A program made the translations under genes and the position numbers. From NCBI GenBank assembly GCA_022819745.1, contig JAJEGS010000014.1:93863-157862 (forward strand): a stretch of 64,000 bases of DNA. Reading direction: 5' to 3'. Below the pieces are notes generated by a model that was not told the origin of the DNA, did no database searches, and was given only the letters and a program-made list of their open reading frames with translations. Position 1 is the stretch's first letter. The number at the start of each line of letters is the position of its first letter. Below are positions 60,655 to 64,000 of the stretch, piece by piece. Source of the stretch: Candidatus Latescibacterota bacterium (GTDB lineage: Bacteria; Latescibacterota; UBA2968; UBA8231).

Positions 60655-61716
60655 TTAGGTTAGGCGCGTCGTAGTCGCAACTTTTTGCAGCAATTTCTCC
60701 AAGCGACTTAGACGCTCGATAGTGGCGTCCATGTCTACGACGCCGTTGAGGTCAACGGCAAACCAAGGTCCTTGTTCATCGAACGTAACGTTTGCAACCG
60801 CTGCGGCACCCCCGCCCTTGAACGCCCCCGCCTTTTCGATGCGGATACCGTCAGAAGCCTCTTTGCTCAAAGCATCAAGAACTTGGTACATGGATGAGCT
60901 GCGAACCTTGGTCCAAGCCTTACCCGCTCCAAGCCGGACGGTCAAACGCGTTGCATCGTGGATCTGCATATAGAGCGTAGCGTACCCATTCTCGGTCCCG
61001 ATATCCTCTAAGCCCAACCAACAGGCGAGGAATCCTCCAGCCGGATTTGCGAAATATTCCCAACCGCAACCATCGTCCCACCTGCGTTCTATCCACCTGC
61101 GTTCTATCTCGGCATAGAAGCCCTCCCGTGACCTCCCTGAACACTTCCACTCGTCGTAGCTCGCAGATTCCCACCTGTTCGTCTCGTCCTCCCAAGTTTG
61201 AAGATGGATACGAAAATCGTCCACGATGACATTTCCCGTATCTTGAAATCTGTTCAGAATATCGAGAAGATCGCGGCGCAGAAAGCGGCCGCATTTGTCC
61301 TTGTCTGGGAGGCTAGCTTTCGACTCGTTTCCCGTCTTGAGATACACCGCGACCAAACGGTCATATTTGCCGCTATACTCCTTCTCTGCGGTCTTTTTGT
61401 AGCGTTCAATCTGGTTCGAGTGCTCTTGGGTACTCACCTTGTCTTCGATGAGCAGGAGGACTCCATTCTCGCCGGCGTTGATCTGCACGACAATGTCAAT
61501 CCGGTCGATTTGGGTCTTGATGCAAAGTGTTTCGACCTGTGGAAGATCCACTTTTTGCGCCTGAAGGAGTGAACGTAATAATTCGGTGCCGAGAGTGTGG
61601 AGACGTGGATGTGATTCGCGGTATGCAGGGTCAGCCCACGCCAAGAGGTATGCAATGGTAGCGTCCTGTGCGAGTTCCTTTGTTGCGAATCCGTACAGAT
61701 TAGGGGTGGTCGTCAT
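60655..61716 (-). CDS. PD-(D/E)XK nuclease family protein
   Basis: 353 residues. The nuclease core is Asp74 in DRIDIVVQ, Glu91-x-Lys93 in LLIEDKVST and a QxxxY motif (Gln102-Tyr106, NQIERY), all intact and in the expected order. The C-terminal 180 residues have no recognised fold. It is located beside two toxin-antitoxin pairs, which suggests defence or stress function. A 15-bp tandem duplication gives IERRWIERRW near residue 210. The ribosome site is GGAAAGGAAG. Confidence 0.78.
   Translation of the reverse strand: MTTTPNLYGFATKELAQDATIAYLLAWADPAYRESHPRLHTLGTELLRSLLQAQKVDLPQVETLCIKTQIDRIDIVVQINAGENGVLLLIEDKVSTQEHSNQIERYKKTAEKEYSGKYDRLVAVYLKTGNESKASLPDKDKCGRFLRRDLLDILNRFQDTGNVIVDDFRIHLQTWEDETNRWESASYDEWKCSGRSREGFYAEIERRWIERRWDDGCGWEYFANPAGGFLACWLGLEDIGTENGYATLYMQIHDATRLTVRLGAGKAWTKVRSSSMYQVLDALSKEASDGIRIEKAGAFKGGGAAAVANVTFDEQGPWFAVDLNGVVDMDATIERLSRLEKLLQKVATTTRLT
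61078..61107. repeat. 15-bp tandem duplication in the nuclease gene
   Basis: Two exact copies of CCACCTGCGTTCTAT side by side add one IERRW unit to the protein without frame change; such exact duplication suggests a recent event. Confidence 0.8.
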
Positions 61717-61765
61717 GCGACATCTTCCTTTCCATGAGATTAATAAAAGAAAACGACACCAATAA

Positions 61766-61804
61766 ATTGATACTTATCAAGACAAGAACTTACGATCAAA
61801 AGCC
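61766..61804. repeat. Shared upstream element, copy 2
   Basis: Second copy of the element at 59684-59723, here 50 bp ahead of the nuclease gene in the same relative orientation. Its dyad is TTGATA-AG-TATCAA, so both arms differ from copy 1 by matching changes and the symmetry is preserved. Confidence 0.6.
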
Positions 61805-61864
61805 CATCTTATGCGAGTGATTCGGCTTGGCCTCGCACTCGGCGTGCAATAATTCGGCGAGTAC

Positions 61865-63217
61865 CTAGGACGCAAGCGACTCGTAGGTCGCGCACTCGGC
61901 GTTCCATTTTAGGGTGACCGAGCAAGGGGGGCCGTTGCGCTGCTTGTCGATGATGATCTCGGCAAGGCTTTCGAGGCTCTTGCCGTCTGGTGCCGTGAGG
62001 CCGTACATGCCCGGGCGGTAGATGAACATCACCACGTCGGCAGCTTGCTCGACTCCCAACGCCGACAAATCCGCTAGCTGCGGTCTCGGCTCTATAAGGC
62101 TGTCCTCCGAGAACGATAGCTGCGCCAGCACCAGCACCGGCAGGTCCAACTCTTCGGCTAGATCCTTCAATCTGCGCGAAATGTACGAGATTTTCCGCTC
62201 GCGGCTCGACGTTTTGGCTTGGCCACTCATCAATTGTAAATAGTCCACCACGATCAGGCCGATCCCATATTCCCGGTGCAGCCGCCGCGCCTTAGCCCGT
62301 GCTTCAAGCACTGAGATGGCGGGCGTGTCGTCGATAAAAATCGGCACTTGGGCTAGACGGTCGATGCCGCGCGTCAGGTACATCCAATCTTTGTCGCGCA
62401 GCCGCCCAGTGCGGAGCCTGTGCAAATCGACCTTGGCCTCGATGCTGAGCAGGCGCTGGACCACCTGCATCTTGGACATTTGCGGGCTGAAGATCATCAC
62501 CCCGACCTCGGCTTTCACTGCCGCATTGCGTGCCAAGGTCAGCGCCAGCGCCGTCTTGCCCACACTTGGGTACGCCGCTAGCACGATCAGGTCGCCCTTC
62601 TGAAAGCCAGAGATACAATCGTTGAGATCGACAAATCCGGTATCGACCCCAGAGATTGTGTGGCCCTTGTTGTGAATGTGCTCAATCTGTTCGAGCGCGT
62701 CCCCCATGAGCGATTCTAGTGACTCAATCCCGCCGCCGATCTGGTTTTCGCCGATAGCAGAAAGGCGTTGCTCAGCGCGGTTGATTAGCTCTAGTACGTC
62801 CTCGCTGCCTTTATAGGCTTGCTCGATGATGTCGTTGGCGATCCCGATGAGCTGGCGGCTGAGTGCTTTTTCCAAGACGATCCGGGCGTGGACGTCGATG
62901 TCGGCAGTGGTGGTGACTTGGGTGGCTAGCTCGGTCAGATAGACGGCTCCGCCGACGTCATCGAGCTGGTCGCGGTGCTTGAGTTCTTCGACCAAGGTGG
63001 GCTGATCGACGGCCACGCCGCGTTCATAGAGGCTGAGCATGGCCTCGAAGATGTCGCTATGCGACGTGTTGTAAAAGCAGCTTGAGTCGAGGATTTCGAT
63101 GGCATGGCCGATGGTGCGTTGTTCGAGCATCATTGCCCCCAATACGGCCCGTTCTATCTCAATGGCCTGTGGTGGCATCCTTTCTAGGTGCTGGTTATCA
63201 ACAGGTCCTTGGGTCAT
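61865..63217 (-). CDS. dnaB: DnaB-type replicative helicase, divergent motifs
   Basis: 450 residues, N-terminal DnaB domain (PPQAIEIERAVLGAMML) and RecA-like domain with Walker A AAYPSVGKT (214-222), Walker B LIVVDYLQLM (Asp325) and DKQRNGP (424-430). The usual FSLEM block, whose Glu is catalytic in DnaB, reads FSPQM with Gln246; and the usual QLNR block reads QLSF. ATP hydrolysis may therefore be altered. It may be the cell's only DnaB or a paralogue; that cannot be told from this window. It is followed by the toxin/nuclease island. Confidence 0.88.
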   Translation of the reverse strand: MTQGPVDNQHLERMPPQAIEIERAVLGAMMLEQRTIGHAIEILDSSCFYNTSHSDIFEAMLSLYERGVAVDQPTLVEELKHRDQLDDVGGAVYLTELATQVTTTADIDVHARIVLEKALSRQLIGIANDIIEQAYKGSEDVLELINRAEQRLSAIGENQIGGGIESLESLMGDALEQIEHIHNKGHTISGVDTGFVDLNDCISGFQKGDLIVLAAYPSVGKTALALTLARNAAVKAEVGVMIFSPQMSKMQVVQRLLSIEAKVDLHRLRTGRLRDKDWMYLTRGIDRLAQVPIFIDDTPAISVLEARAKARRLHREYGIGLIVVDYLQLMSGQAKTSSRERKISYISRRLKDLAEELDLPVLVLAQLSFSEDSLIEPRPQLADLSALGVEQAADVVMFIYRPGMYGLTAPDGKSLESLAEIIIDKQRNGPPCSVTLKWNAECATYESLAS

Positions 63218-63220
63218 AGA

Positions 63221-63823
63221 TTATTTTTTAGAGCGCCCCCACACGCTGCCGATTGTGAACTGAAAATTTGAGGCATCGAACTCGCCGTGTTTATCGATCC
63301 AGTGGTAGCGCGTGCGGACTACGAAACGCCAAGGCTTCTTGCCGAACACGATGCCGAGGCCAACCAGAGCGCCGAGCTTCTTTTTATCGACTTCCTCGTC
63401 AAAGCCGGGCAGGCTGAAGCTCACCTTGTATATCTGGAAGTTGAGGGATGGTCCGACATCGACGAAAGCGCGTGTAGTCTGCGCTGCATCGTTGAGGAAC
63501 ACCCGTGCGTGTACGGGTACGCTGACGGTCGTCACGTCTATGTTCCCGCTCACCAAGGAGAGCCCTTCTGAGAAGAAGAAGGAGTTTTTTGCGGTAAAGC
63601 CGCCGACCCCTCCCACCAGAGCTACGCTGGGGGTGATCTGCGTACCCATGTCCCAGTCAATATGGGTCCAAGTGCCGATCCCGTTCAGGTCGTCGAGGCT
63701 GTCGTCAAATACGACCTTTTGGGCATAGAGGTAGCCCCAGTTAAAGGTGCTCATTTGCTGGGCGGTGGTGGGGCGTGCCCCGAAGGATAGGGCTAGGCAG
63801 CAGGCGAAGATGGTTCGGATCAC
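63221..63823 (-). CDS. Small outer-membrane beta-barrel protein
   Basis: 200 residues. A signal peptide (MIRTIFACCLALSFGARPTTA) leads to beta-strand-rich sequence with repeating aromatic/Gly patterns (SVALVGGVGGFTAKNSFFFSEG, AFVDVGPSLNFQIYKVSF) and a final strand pair, in the style of OmpW/OmpX-like eight-stranded barrels. No function can be assigned. It is 3 bp upstream of dnaB on the same strand. Confidence 0.65.
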   Translation of the reverse strand: MIRTIFACCLALSFGARPTTAQQMSTFNWGYLYAQKVVFDDSLDDLNGIGTWTHIDWDMGTQITPSVALVGGVGGFTAKNSFFFSEGLSLVSGNIDVTTVSVPVHARVFLNDAAQTTRAFVDVGPSLNFQIYKVSFSLPGFDEEVDKKKLGALVGLGIVFGKKPWRFVVRTRYHWIDKHGEFDASNFQFTIGSVWGRSKK

Positions 63824-63945
63824 GATGTCCTCCTGTGGGTTGAGATGAGTTGTTTTACTCCTGATTCCCTTACACTTTTGAAAATAGGGCTGCTGCCCAT
63901 AGTTTATGGCTCTCTTTTAACCGCCTAAGATCAAAGGAGGGCCTT

Positions 63946-64000
63946 ATGAGCAGCAGCGAACAGGTATATAACCGATTGCTGGGTAGGTTGCAAGCACTCG
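63946..64000 (+). CDS. 5' fragment of an unidentified gene
   Basis: An ATG with an excellent AAAGGAGG eight bases ahead starts MSSSEQVYNRLLGRLQAL before the window ends. Too short for a family call; the sequence is helical and charged. It is divergent from the small barrel gene; the 122-bp gap between them holds a GGGC/GCCC inverted repeat and nothing else clear. Confidence 0.55.
   Translation, partial: MSSSEQVYNRLLGRLQAL

Noticed and set aside
59684..61804. Attachment-site repeats of an integrated element
   Set aside because: The two copies match at only about 80 percent and both sit in promoter position with preserved dyads; no integrase is present, so a shared operator explains them better, though insertion is not excluded.
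61865..63217. Prophage or plasmid origin for the dnaB gene
   Set aside because: No phage structural, integrase or plasmid replication genes are nearby; only motif divergence suggests a special role, so I reported that instead.

Overview
This window looks like chromosomal DNA from an uncultivated Gram-negative bacterium, most likely of the FCB superphylum and possibly Latescibacterota. Three things point there. A secreted DUF3179 protein ends in a Por-secretion/FlgD-like C-terminal tail (25224-26678). Lipoproteins and outer-membrane barrels show a two-membrane envelope. The catabolic gene set (Ldh2-type dehydrogenases, Gfo/Idh/MocA, DUF6807, an anaerobic sulfatase maturase, cytochrome c/copper-monooxygenase-like lipoproteins) is typical of such genomes. 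The taxonomy is an inference. GC content appears high throughout except in the AT-richer toxin-antitoxin stretch near 59-62 kb.

0-15.5 kb is a nearly gapless minus-strand run of housekeeping genes, read from proC down to a 2-methylcitrate-type citrate synthase: proC, hisH, hisF, proB, ftsB-like, recO, glyS, tRNA-Leu(UAG), tig, clpP, clpX, engB, serA, purA, prpB, prpC. A strong promoter sits just before the tRNA, so tRNA-Leu-tig-clpP-clpX may form its own unit. 15.5-22.8 kb holds a histone-H1-like SWIB protein, a CNNM/CorC-type membrane protein, carA (without carB), an Ldh2 dehydrogenase, aroC and a two-domain PPK2-type kinase.

22.8-32.2 kb is a minus-strand cluster: threonine aldolase, a thioredoxin/DUF255 protein fused to a DsbD-alpha-like domain, an acetoacetyl-CoA-synthetase-like ligase, the DUF3179 protein, and a flavoprotein fused to a NapH-like membrane ferredoxin. 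Two of these genes carry small inverted-repeat elements inserted in frame. 32.2-39.6 kb is a plus-strand stretch: a cytosolic gamma-glutamyltransferase coupled to a PotABC-type transporter without a binding protein, then an ammonium transporter followed by a small membrane protein and a GOLPH3-like (GPP34) protein.

39.6-49.5 kb carries two cytochrome c/copper-monooxygenase-fold lipoproteins, an amidohydrolase, an ECF sigma/anti-sigma/Spy-like module divergent from a redoxin operon, an outer-membrane barrel and hemA-hemX. 49.5-57.8 kb carries moeA, an esterase, a second Ldh2 dehydrogenase, Gfo/Idh, DUF6807, a radical-SAM sulfatase maturase with a SEC-C tail, and a metallophosphoesterase.

57.8-61.8 kb is an accessory island: a DUF4143 AAA ATPase, higBA, a Phd/ParE-type pair and a PD-(D/E)XK nuclease. 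The higB toxin and the nuclease share a related upstream dyad element whose two arms have changed together; this is the best lead for an undescribed regulatory or defence unit. The window ends with a DnaB-type helicase that has a Glu-to-Gln change at the usual catalytic position, a small barrel protein and the start of one more gene.
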